Positions 1-6,269 of a stretch of 6,269 nt of DNA are shown here, piece after piece. This stretch comes from an uncultured Desulfobulbus sp. GTDB lineage: Bacteria > Desulfobacterota > Desulfobulbia > Desulfobulbales > Desulfobulbaceae. The notes under the pieces were generated by a model that saw only the letters and a program-made list of their open reading frames with translations, ran no database searches and had not been told where the DNA came from. How positions within the stretch are numbered: the first letter of the stretch is position 1; each line of letters opens with the position of its first letter. The stretch covers positions 1 through 6,269 of the forward strand of contig CAMNHX010000104.1 of NCBI GenBank assembly GCA_946539945.1, in the 5' to 3' direction. Made by a program: the position numbers and the translations under genes.

Positions 1-60
1 CTTCGCTGGAAGACTTTCACCGCTTCGCTGGAAGACTTTCACCGCTTCGCTGGAAAGTCA
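1..60. repeat. 22-bp tandem repeat, cut by the window edge
   Basis: Two identical 22-base units (1-22 and 23-44) are followed by a partial third (45-60) that diverges after GCTGGAA. Each unit holds CTTCGCTGG, the complement of CCAGCGAAG. The array may continue left of position 1. No open reading frame, spacer structure or cas gene accompanies it, so it is a simple tandem repeat and not a CRISPR. Confidence 0.9.
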
Positions 61-103
61 TGCTGAACGGAACGAAGCGAAGTGACTTTTCAGTGCGTCA
101 GCA

Positions 104-140
104 CGGTAAAAGTATTTCAGCGAAGCGGCAAAAGTTCATC
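104..140. repeat. Inverted, diverged copies of the same 22-bp unit
   Basis: Read on the plus strand, 104-125 matches the reverse complement of the tandem unit at 19 of 22 positions, and 126-140 starts a second unit in exact 22-base register. The shared core is CAGCGAAGCGG (118-128). Together with 1-60 this makes a head-to-head arrangement around the palindromic stretch 54-103, which contains AAAGTCA/TGACTTT (54-60, 83-89) and GTGC/GCAC (93-96, 101-104). Confidence 0.8.
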
Positions 141-186
141 ACCCCCTCGGCCCGAAGAACCGCGCTGTTGAGATGAACTTTTACCG
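126..186 (-). terminator. Long inverted repeat just downstream of cbiC
   Basis: Positions 172-186 and 126-140 are inverted copies of a 15-base arm (core AAAAGTTCATC, 11 perfect pairs at 172-182/130-140), separated by a 31-base loop. In minus-strand RNA the only variant position becomes a G-U pair, giving 15 continuous pairs; in plus-strand RNA it would be a C/A mismatch. This favours a role in the cbiC transcript, as 3'-end hairpin or terminator-like element. The far arm includes UUUU but no U-tract follows the stem, and the large loop is atypical for an intrinsic terminator. Confidence 0.45.
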
Positions 187-197
187 AACAGGTTTCT

Positions 198-827
198 TCA
201 ATCCTGCATTGCCAGTTTGAGCAGTGCGTTCACCGCTGCCACAGCCACCGGAGTGCCGCCCTTGCGCCCCAGCGCGGTGATGAAGGGGTACTCCTGTTCC
301 GCGAGCAACTCCTTGGATTCAGCGGCATTCACAAAACCGACCGGCACGCCGATGACCAGATCGGGCTGCCATTTGCCAGCCTCGATCAGGTCCATGACTG
401 CCAAAAGCGCAGTGGGCGCATTACCCACAGCCACGATGCCAACCTGATCAGTCAGTGCCCGCAGCATGGACGCCTCGGCCCGGGTGCTGCCGCGTTCTTT
501 GGCAAGGGCAGCGGTTTCAGGCTCGTTCATCCGGCAGATGACCTTGCCGCCAAAGGATGCAAGCAGGCGACTGGACACACCAGCAACTGCCATGTTCACG
601 TCCACCAGAATGTTTTTTCCGGCACGAATGGCAGACAAACCAGCATCAATGGCTTGCGGGTGAAAGCGGATGTTTTCGGCAAAGGCAAAGTCACCGGTCG
701 CGTGGATGATGCGGCGGATCACCTGGAATTCCCGGGGATCCAGACCGGTTTCACCCAATTCTGCGGTAATGATGCGGAAACTCTCGGCCTCAATGTCCTG
801 AGGCGCAACGTGCTGAAGCTGAACCAT
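198..827 (-). CDS. cbiC: Cobalt-precorrin-8 / precorrin-8X methylmutase
   Basis: CbiC (CobH in the aerobic route) moves the C-11 methyl group to C-12 of the corrin ring in the late steps of cobalamin synthesis, giving (cobalt-)cobyrinate; it is a cytoplasmic cofactor-free enzyme. The 209-residue protein matches the usual length. Visible signatures are the catalytic histidine H42 in IHATGD (41-46), VDVNMA (75-80), the GNAPTAL loop (135-141), GVPVGFVNAAESK (160-172) and GRKGGTPVAVA (187-197). The start is set by GAGGA at six bases. No other cob/cbi gene lies in the window, and the 112-base upstream gap shows neither a recognisable cobalamin riboswitch nor room for a full one. Sequence alone does not decide between the cobalt-first and oxygen-dependent pathway; cbiC is preferred because the setting suggests an anaerobe. 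A strong inverted repeat lies 12 bases past its stop. Confidence 0.96.
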   Translation of the reverse strand: MVQLQHVAPQDIEAESFRIITAELGETGLDPREFQVIRRIIHATGDFAFAENIRFHPQAIDAGLSAIRAGKNILVDVNMAVAGVSSRLLASFGGKVICRMNEPETAALAKERGSTRAEASMLRALTDQVGIVAVGNAPTALLAVMDLIEAGKWQPDLVIGVPVGFVNAAESKELLAEQEYPFITALGRKGGTPVAVAAVNALLKLAMQD

Positions 828-833
828 AATTTT

Positions 834-838
834 TCCTC
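834..838 (-). promoter_or_regulatory. Shine-Dalgarno of cbiC
   Basis: GAGGA on the minus strand ends six bases before the ATG at 827. It is the clearest ribosome binding site in the window and fixes the cbiC start. Confidence 0.8.
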
Positions 839-898
839 AAGCGTGTGGATTGTTGTGCAAAAGTGAGCGTGGTGTTTGGCATTGGTAGCGCATCAAGC

Positions 899-916
899 CC
901 CACCCTTCAGGGCGGG
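899..916 (-). terminator. G/C stem-loop between the membrane gene and cbiC
   Basis: Minus-strand RNA can pair CCCGCCC with GGGUGGG around a UGAA loop: seven pairs including one G-U. It begins 24 bases after the membrane-protein stop. No U-run follows, so it is not a standard intrinsic terminator; it could be a pause, an RNA-stability element or a remnant of mobile-element end structure. The remainder of the 112-base gap (828-939) shows no convincing promoter. Confidence 0.35.
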
Positions 917-939
917 AGGAGAGCCTGGTCTGTGCCAAA

Positions 940-1848
940 TCAGCCTCTGGACTCTGATCGGGCAGCCACTCTTTCAGGCGCAAAGAAGATGTCCCGAACC
1001 GCCGCGTAGGCCACGAGCGCGACAAGCCCTACAAACAGCACAGACAGCCCCACCGTCACCAGTGATGCCAGCCCCAAGCCACATATCACAGCGACGAGCC
1101 GCGCCATAGCCCAAAGCGCAAGACTCAAGGGCAAAGAGTTGAGCAGAAAGGCCGACATATTCTCCAGACCGGCCCAGACAAGGAGGCGCAGGGGCCATTC
1201 TCCATGCAGGGCCGCTGCTGCCGCGATGAAAATGTTGCCCATAATAAAGGGAACACCCAGGGCAAAGGCGATGATGGGTTCTGCGTCTTTTACTGTTGGA
1301 CTGATCAGGGCGGACAGCATCTCAACGAGACAGGAGAAGAGTCCCCCCATAAACGGCGTCACAAAGAGACCTATCCCAGCCCACATGAAGCAGTGCGACC
1401 AGGAGCGGAAAAAGGCGAAGATGTCGCGGAGTCGTATCGCCTCACCTTGGCGCTGTTTGTGCGCCGCGCACGCAATGCTGCCAGTCAACACGGGCCAGAA
1501 GGGCACAAAGCACAGCAGGCATACCATGAGGGCAAAAGCCCAAGTCGGGTCACGCGGAAACTTGTTCGTCGGGAAGGGCTGGAGAGACAACCCAATCGCA
1601 AGCATGAAGGCTACGGGAACAGCGGCAGACAGGCACAAGGCGCTCACCCAGAGGCCCGGTCTTGCGGCAATCACTCGTGCGGCCTCGCCCAGCCACAGCA
1701 GACCGTGATAGGCAGGCACAACAATGGGCGCTTCAGCCCAGCCGTCCGGCCCAGTCTGACGGGGCGCTTCCTGGATGCTCTCTGGCGCACGGTAGGGATT
1801 GACTTCCAGGTACTCGTCCCCTTGATTGCCTGCTCTCTTTCTCTCCAT
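940..1848 (-). CDS. Polytopic membrane protein, BPSS1780-like
   Basis: This 302-residue protein has a hydrophilic N-terminal tail (about 1-60) with NPYRAPES, like the NPY-x-AP tails seen on many uncharacterised bacterial membrane proteins. About six hydrophobic segments follow, near 66-90, 103-127, 155-178, 191-214, 236-258 and 262-284. It ends with AYAAVRDIFF, matching the aromatic-rich RDIF signature at the end of the BPSS1780 family; the rest of the match is a matter of general layout, so the family call is tentative. It should sit in the inner membrane; no catalytic motif is visible and I assign no activity. The ATG at 1848 shares its A with the TGA of yjbR, so translation is probably coupled; a GTG one codon earlier (1851) is an alternative start. 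No strong Shine-Dalgarno precedes either. Its base composition returns to the GC-rich local norm, unlike yjbR. Confidence 0.7.
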   Translation of the reverse strand: MERKRAGNQGDEYLEVNPYRAPESIQEAPRQTGPDGWAEAPIVVPAYHGLLWLGEAARVIAARPGLWVSALCLSAAVPVAFMLAIGLSLQPFPTNKFPRDPTWAFALMVCLLCFVPFWPVLTGSIACAAHKQRQGEAIRLRDIFAFFRSWSHCFMWAGIGLFVTPFMGGLFSCLVEMLSALISPTVKDAEPIIAFALGVPFIMGNIFIAAAAALHGEWPLRLLVWAGLENMSAFLLNSLPLSLALWAMARLVAVICGLGLASLVTVGLSVLFVGLVALVAYAAVRDIFFAPERVAARSESRG

Positions 1849-2516
1849 CACTTTGTCTTGCCAACCAGAGTATGGCTTTCCACGATCCTTGTTCGTAACT
1901 CCTCATTTGAAAGACCACTGTCCAGAACAATCGTGTACCAGGTTTTTTTGTTCATATGCCAGCCAGGATAGTAGTGTTCTCTGGCCAAAACCTCCTTCGC
2001 CTCACCCGGATTCATCCGCAAATCGATAATTTCGACCACTTCATCCGTGTCCAAGCCGATTTTCTTGCCAAGGACCGTCAGGATTGCTCCGTACCACTTT
2101 TTGTTGTCCTTTCTGCGCCAAACCGCATTATCTGGAAACCTTGTCCACAGAAATTCAGGCTCGTCTCCATAGAAATCATGCACAAATTGAATTGCCATCC
2201 GTGCCTGTTCTGTCTTGAAGACGACTGTTTGAGAGCAGGCATCTGCAATGTCTGTCAGTACCTTCTCTATCGCTGCTCTGATCCCACCAACATAAGGACC
2301 AGAAGCATCTGTTTTGTAGAGAATATACGGCTCACCACTCTCTTTTTCTACAAGTTCTGTATCAACCGTGCCATTTTCTCCTATCAAAACTTTCAGAGAG
2401 AATTCATCGTCCCCAATATCTCTTGTTAATTTGAAAACGACACCGCTTCGCTGAAATCCGTAAGCAATCAGCTTCTCTGGTATCAGTTTCTTTCGTTTGA
2501 AAATTTCTTCAAACAT
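1848..2516 (-). CDS. MmcQ/YjbR-family protein with extra N-terminal domain
   Basis: The C-terminal half (about residues 100-215 of 222) is a YjbR/MmcQ domain. It shows the pattern of a proline/aromatic loop with DNKKWYGAIL, a long-helix acidic stretch, PGWHMNKKTW at about 184-193, and a final ESHTLV. YjbR folds resemble CyaY and bind DNA in one characterised case; cellular function is generally unknown. The first 95 residues (KLIAYGF, then beta-rich sequence) look like the N-terminal domain found in longer Firmicutes YjbR proteins. I take ATG at 2516, whose MFEEIF opening fits that domain; AGGAG lies 15 bases away, which is far. The frame is open to a TTG at 2543, and a GTG at 2528 has AGGAG only three bases upstream, so the start is uncertain. 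Base composition is distinctly AT-rich: two 60-base samples hold 28 and 22 G/C, against 41 in a sample of trpE. This suggests transfer. The stop overlaps the next start (TGATG). Confidence 0.82.
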   Translation of the reverse strand: MFEEIFKRKKLIPEKLIAYGFQRSGVVFKLTRDIGDDEFSLKVLIGENGTVDTELVEKESGEPYILYKTDASGPYVGGIRAAIEKVLTDIADACSQTVVFKTEQARMAIQFVHDFYGDEPEFLWTRFPDNAVWRRKDNKKWYGAILTVLGKKIGLDTDEVVEIIDLRMNPGEAKEVLAREHYYPGWHMNKKTWYTIVLDSGLSNEELRTRIVESHTLVGKTK

Positions 2517-2568
2517 ACTTTTCGCCACAAACTCCTGATACAATCCCTGTTAGGCACGCCTCGCTCAT
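2509..2568 (-). other. 19-codon frame coupled to the trpE stop (TAAATG)
   Basis: The trpE stop TAA is directly followed by ATG, and AAGGGA ends six bases before that ATG, so initiation signals are good. The frame encodes 19 residues (beginning MSEACLTG, two cysteines) and stops at a TGA eight bases inside the yjbR gene. It could be a translated coupling peptide that carries ribosomes to the yjbR start, or the leftover start region of a gene that once followed trpE. It does not resemble the start of TrpG. No homology can be claimed; whether it is translated is unknown. Confidence 0.25.

Positions 2569-2579
<11 letters not shown>
2539..2579. repeat. 10-bp direct repeat at the trpE/yjbR junction
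   Basis: TACAATCCCT occurs at 2539-2548 and again at 2570-2579, 31 bases apart. On the coding strand it reads AGGGATTGTA, and the first copy in transcription order contains the trpE Shine-Dalgarno-like AGGGA and the start of the trpE stop codon. It may be a duplication scar from insertion of yjbR behind trpE, or chance. Confidence 0.6.
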
Positions 2580-4092
<1,513 letters not shown>

Positions 4093-4138
4093 GGCGTTTC
4101 AGCTTGAAAAAGGGGTTATGCCAAAGGCAGGGGCAGAC

Positions 4139-4166
4139 AGTATATCGTTTCGGCATTTTTTTTGAA
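4139..4166 (-). promoter_or_regulatory. Possible sigma-70-type promoter for trpE
   Basis: Reading the minus strand, TATACT (4139-4144, five of six matches to the -10 consensus) is preceded at 16 bases by TTCAAA (4161-4166, four of six matches to the -35 consensus). This lies in the kinase/trpE gap and would give a leader of roughly 40 bases. That leader has no Trp-codon peptide, no room for a classical trp attenuator and no TrpR-like palindrome that I can see; it does hold the small palindrome TGCCTTTGGCA. The call rests only on hexamer matching. Confidence 0.35.
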
Positions 4167-4171
4167 GAGGA

Positions 4172-4192
4172 GAAGCGGGGCGCTGCGGCTTC
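4172..4192 (-). terminator. Weak stem-loop behind the kinase gene
   Basis: On the minus strand GAAGC and GCTTC form a five-pair stem 16 bases beyond the kinase stop codon, with an alternative inner AGCG/CGCT pairing. An A-tract rather than a U-tract follows, so an intrinsic terminator is not supported for this direction. It may do no more than mark the end of the two-component operon. Confidence 0.15.
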
Positions 4193-4208
4193 CGTCAAAT
4201 CCAGCCGT

Positions 4209-5573
4209 TCAGGCCGCAGGCAGGACCACCTGCACTTCAATGCGGTCTTGGGCTATGCCCTGAATCGTGATCCTGCCGCCGTGCAGGTCCACAATACGCT
4301 TGACAATGGCCAGGCCCAGTCCTGCGCCGCCCAGTTCACGGGCACGGGACTTGTCAACCCGATAGAAGGGTTCAAAAACCTTGATTGCCTCTTCTTCAGG
4401 CAGGGCAGGGCCAGTGTTGGTCAGCAGAGCCACGATGTGACGACCTTTTCTCTGTGCGGTCAGTCGGATTTCGCCGTTTGGCCGGTTGTATTTGACGGCA
4501 TTATCCAGAAGGTTGGAAAAGGCCCGGTAGAGCTTGTCCGTATCACCGGAAACCGTCAGGGCCTCTGGCACATCGGCGTGCAGTGCAATGCCACCGTTTT
4601 CAGCCATGAGACGGTAATCAGACACCAGAGAAACCAGTATTTCACTCACGTTGACCTGTTCCCGCTGGATGCTGTCACCCGCCTCCAGAATGGACAGGTC
4701 CAAAAGGCTCTTGACCAGACGCTCCATACGCAGGGCCTGGCCCATCAACCCGGAAAGCTCCGCTCTCTCGCCTTCCCCTGCGTTCATTTCGATATTGTGC
4801 AGGGTCAGGCGCAGCACCGCAAGCGGTGTCTTCAACTCGTGGGCCGCATCGGCAATGAGCCGCTTTTGCCGCTGAAAGGCGTGTTCCAGACGGTCAAAGA
4901 CCCGGTTCAGGGTAGCAGCCAGGGCGTTGAACTCGTCCTTGGCCGATGTGAGGGGCAGACGGCGTTCCAGATGCGCCTCGCTAATCTCCCGGGCCTGCCG
5001 GTCGAGCGCGGCCAAGGGGCGCAGGATAAAGCCTGCTGCCACATAGCTCGCGAACAGCAGGACCACCACAAAGACCGCCAGCCCCAGAGCCACCTCGCCA
5101 ACGCTTTCCCAGAACTCCTCCTGCATATCGTCAAGGGGGCGAGCCACGCAGGCCCAAAGTCTGCCCGCATCCGAGAAACGGCAACGAACCCGGAAATCCG
5201 CCCGGCCCAGATTGTCCCGTTCAATTTCCAGGCCGTCCGGCACAGGAACCCTGCGGAGCGTGATCTTTTTTTTCGGCAGGTTCGGCAGTTCAAAGCGCCG
5301 CGCCTGCGCTGACCGGTACAAAACCTGACCGCTTGCAGCCTCGCTCACTACCAGCCAGCGGGGCTGGTGATCCAGCCAGTCCAGAGCCTCCGGGTGGTTT
5401 GGTCCTGCTGTCTCGCAGGCTGCCAGTGCCCGTTTGGCTAAAGTCTTCAGTTCGTCGTCGATAAGGTCGAACTGGTCGTCAACCATCTTCCAGAGGGTGA
5501 CACCAGAAAAGAAAAGAGCCGCAAACAAACCGGCGGCTGTGATGAGAAGGGTGATCTTCTGGCGGGCACTCAC
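4209..5573 (-). CDS. Membrane sensor histidine kinase of the two-component pair
   Basis: This 454-residue protein is an inner-membrane sensor kinase that should phosphorylate the response regulator encoded just upstream. Domains in order: a transmembrane helix at about 7-28; a periplasmic sensor region at about 30-158 with three cysteines (C53, C131, C142) and no domain I can name with certainty; a second transmembrane helix at about 160-184; a HAMP linker at about 185-238; a HisKA dimerisation domain with the phosphorylated H245 in AHELKTP; and a HATPase_c domain with the N box around N354/N358, an F box (FEPFYR) and the G2 box GGAGLGLAI at 415-423. The G1 box reads NTGPALP, with Asn where many kinases have Asp and Ala for the second Gly; as I recall, related kinases such as VanS also have Asn there, so activity is still expected. 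The start is GTG, preceded by AGGGA (5580-5584) at six bases, inside the regulator gene. The signal sensed cannot be inferred. Confidence 0.96.
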   Translation of the reverse strand: MSARQKITLLITAAGLFAALFFSGVTLWKMVDDQFDLIDDELKTLAKRALAACETAGPNHPEALDWLDHQPRWLVVSEAASGQVLYRSAQARRFELPNLPKKKITLRRVPVPDGLEIERDNLGRADFRVRCRFSDAGRLWACVARPLDDMQEEFWESVGEVALGLAVFVVVLLFASYVAAGFILRPLAALDRQAREISEAHLERRLPLTSAKDEFNALAATLNRVFDRLEHAFQRQKRLIADAAHELKTPLAVLRLTLHNIEMNAGEGERAELSGLMGQALRMERLVKSLLDLSILEAGDSIQREQVNVSEILVSLVSDYRLMAENGGIALHADVPEALTVSGDTDKLYRAFSNLLDNAVKYNRPNGEIRLTAQRKGRHIVALLTNTGPALPEEEAIKVFEPFYRVDKSRARELGGAGLGLAIVKRIVDLHGGRITIQGIAQDRIEVQVVLPAA

Positions 5574-6250
5574 GGTGTGTCCCTGATGATGTAGCCCTGA
5601 CCGCGCAAGGTACGGATGAGGGAGGGCTGATCCGGGATATCGATCTTCTTGCGCAGGTTCTTGATATGTACATCCATGAAGTTGGACATACTGAAGGGAT
5701 CAAAGGCGTCGCCCCACACGTGTTCAGCCAGACTGAAGCGGGAGACAGCGCGGTTCTTGTTGTAGAGCAGAAACTCCAGAATGGCGAACTCCCGGGCTGT
5801 GAGCGCGAGGGTTTGCCCGGCCTTGCGTACTTCCCTGGTCTTGGCGTCCAGTTCCAGATCGCCTGCGGTGAGGAGGCTATCCTTCTGAGCACCGCTCCGG
5901 CGGAGCAGTGCCCGGATTCGAGCCATGAGTTCGGCAGGGGAAAAAGGTTTGGCCAGGTAGTCGTCTGCGCCCAGATCAAGTCCCGCGATCTTGTCTTCAA
6001 TGGCGCTCCGGGCGCTCAACATCAGAACCGGTGTGGACAGACCGCTTTCCCGTATATGGCGCAAAACAGCCAGACCGTCCAGTTTGGGCAGCATGATGTC
6101 AAGAATCACCAGATCCGCCGGATTGTCGGCGAGCCGGTCAAGGGCAGCCACGCCATTTGGCGCGGTATCCACCAGATAGCGCTCTGCTGACAGTATGGTT
6201 TGCAACTGCTTGACCAGGGCCGCTTCGTCGTCCACTATCAGTATGCGCAT
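5570..6250 (-). CDS. OmpR/PhoB-family two-component response regulator
   Basis: This 226-residue protein is a DNA-binding response regulator, the cytoplasmic output partner of the histidine kinase encoded directly downstream. The N-terminal receiver domain (about 1-115) has the full acidic pocket D7/D8, the phosphoacceptor D51 in LDIMLP, the switch serine S79 and the conserved lysine K101 in KPF. The C-terminal part (about 128-224) is a winged-helix Trans_reg_C domain, recognisable by LTAREFAILEFLL, the VHIKNLRKKI recognition-helix region and the final RGQGYII. Length is normal for the family. The ATG start gives the canonical MRILIVDDE opening; upstream there is only a weak purine stretch (GGAAA, about ten bases away). 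The stop codon overlaps the kinase start by four bases (GTGA), so the two are translated together. Sequence alone does not reveal the regulon; the style is that of the QseB/TctD/CusR branch. Any promoter lies mostly beyond the window edge. Confidence 0.97.
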   Translation of the reverse strand: MRILIVDDEAALVKQLQTILSAERYLVDTAPNGVAALDRLADNPADLVILDIMLPKLDGLAVLRHIRESGLSTPVLMLSARSAIEDKIAGLDLGADDYLAKPFSPAELMARIRALLRRSGAQKDSLLTAGDLELDAKTREVRKAGQTLALTAREFAILEFLLYNKNRAVSRFSLAEHVWGDAFDPFSMSNFMDVHIKNLRKKIDIPDQPSLIRTLRGQGYIIRDTP

Positions 6251-6269
6251 TTGGGCTGTTTCCGGGAAA

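Noticed and set aside
1..60. CRISPR array
   Set aside because: The units are contiguous with no unique spacers, only 22 bases long, and no cas gene is nearby.
828..939. Cobalamin riboswitch upstream of cbiC
   Set aside because: The gap is 112 bases, shorter than a typical cobalamin riboswitch, and I see no B12-box-like sequence.
1204..1971. Plus-strand frame of 255 codons opposite the membrane gene and the end of yjbR
   Set aside because: The translation is hydrophilic, without recognisable motifs, and crosses two minus-strand genes; it is a shadow frame.
4093..4208. trp attenuator or leader peptide upstream of trpE
   Set aside because: There is no short frame with tandem Trp codons, no terminator with a U-tract in the minus direction, and the leader from the candidate promoter is only about 40 bases.
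4381..4440. Kinase inactivated by the altered G1 box
   Set aside because: The Asn-for-Asp form of the G1 box also occurs in functional histidine kinases, and the H, N, F and G2 boxes are intact.
4104..5312. Plus-strand frame of 402 codons opposite the kinase gene
   Set aside because: It is the antisense shadow of a clear histidine kinase gene. Its translation shows no domain, and the GC-rich codon pattern of the real gene explains the length.

Overview
The window carries six genes, all read from the minus strand and therefore running from the right end to the left. In transcription order they are: an OmpR/PhoB-type response regulator and its membrane histidine kinase (6250 to 4209), anthranilate synthase component I TrpE (4092 to 2569), an MmcQ/YjbR-family protein (about 2516 to 1848), a polytopic membrane protein ending like the BPSS1780 family (1848 to 940), and cobalt-precorrin-8 / precorrin-8X methylmutase CbiC/CobH (827 to 198). 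The last 197 bases, downstream of cbiC, are non-coding and full of short repeats. Nothing convincing is encoded on the plus strand.

The gene types and the GC-rich coding sequence suggest a Gram-negative bacterium that makes its own cobamide and tryptophan. A sulfate-reducing deltaproteobacterium of the Desulfovibrio type is my best guess, but it is an inference from overall gene style, not from a diagnostic marker. The yjbR gene is clearly AT-richer than its neighbours and its two-domain layout recalls Firmicutes proteins, so it may be acquired.

The regulator and kinase overlap by four bases (GTGA) and form one two-component operon. A 116-base gap with a possible promoter separates them from trpE. 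TrpE has all its catalytic motifs, but trpG and the other trp genes do not follow it. Instead the trpE stop codon is directly followed by an ATG with a good ribosome binding site that opens only a 19-codon frame, and the yjbR start lies inside the end of that frame. yjbR and the membrane protein are joined by a TGATG stop/start overlap. trpE, yjbR and the membrane gene are thus likely one transcript, although their functions do not obviously belong together. cbiC follows after 112 bases containing a G/C hairpin.

The most unusual feature is the non-coding left end. A 22-base unit is tandemly repeated in one orientation (1 to 60), then appears again inverted (104 to 140), and its beginning appears a third time back in the first orientation (172 to 186). 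The last two can form a 15-pair hairpin just behind the cbiC stop codon, and other pairings compete with it. A 15-base piece of the same unit also sits inside the yjbR coding sequence.
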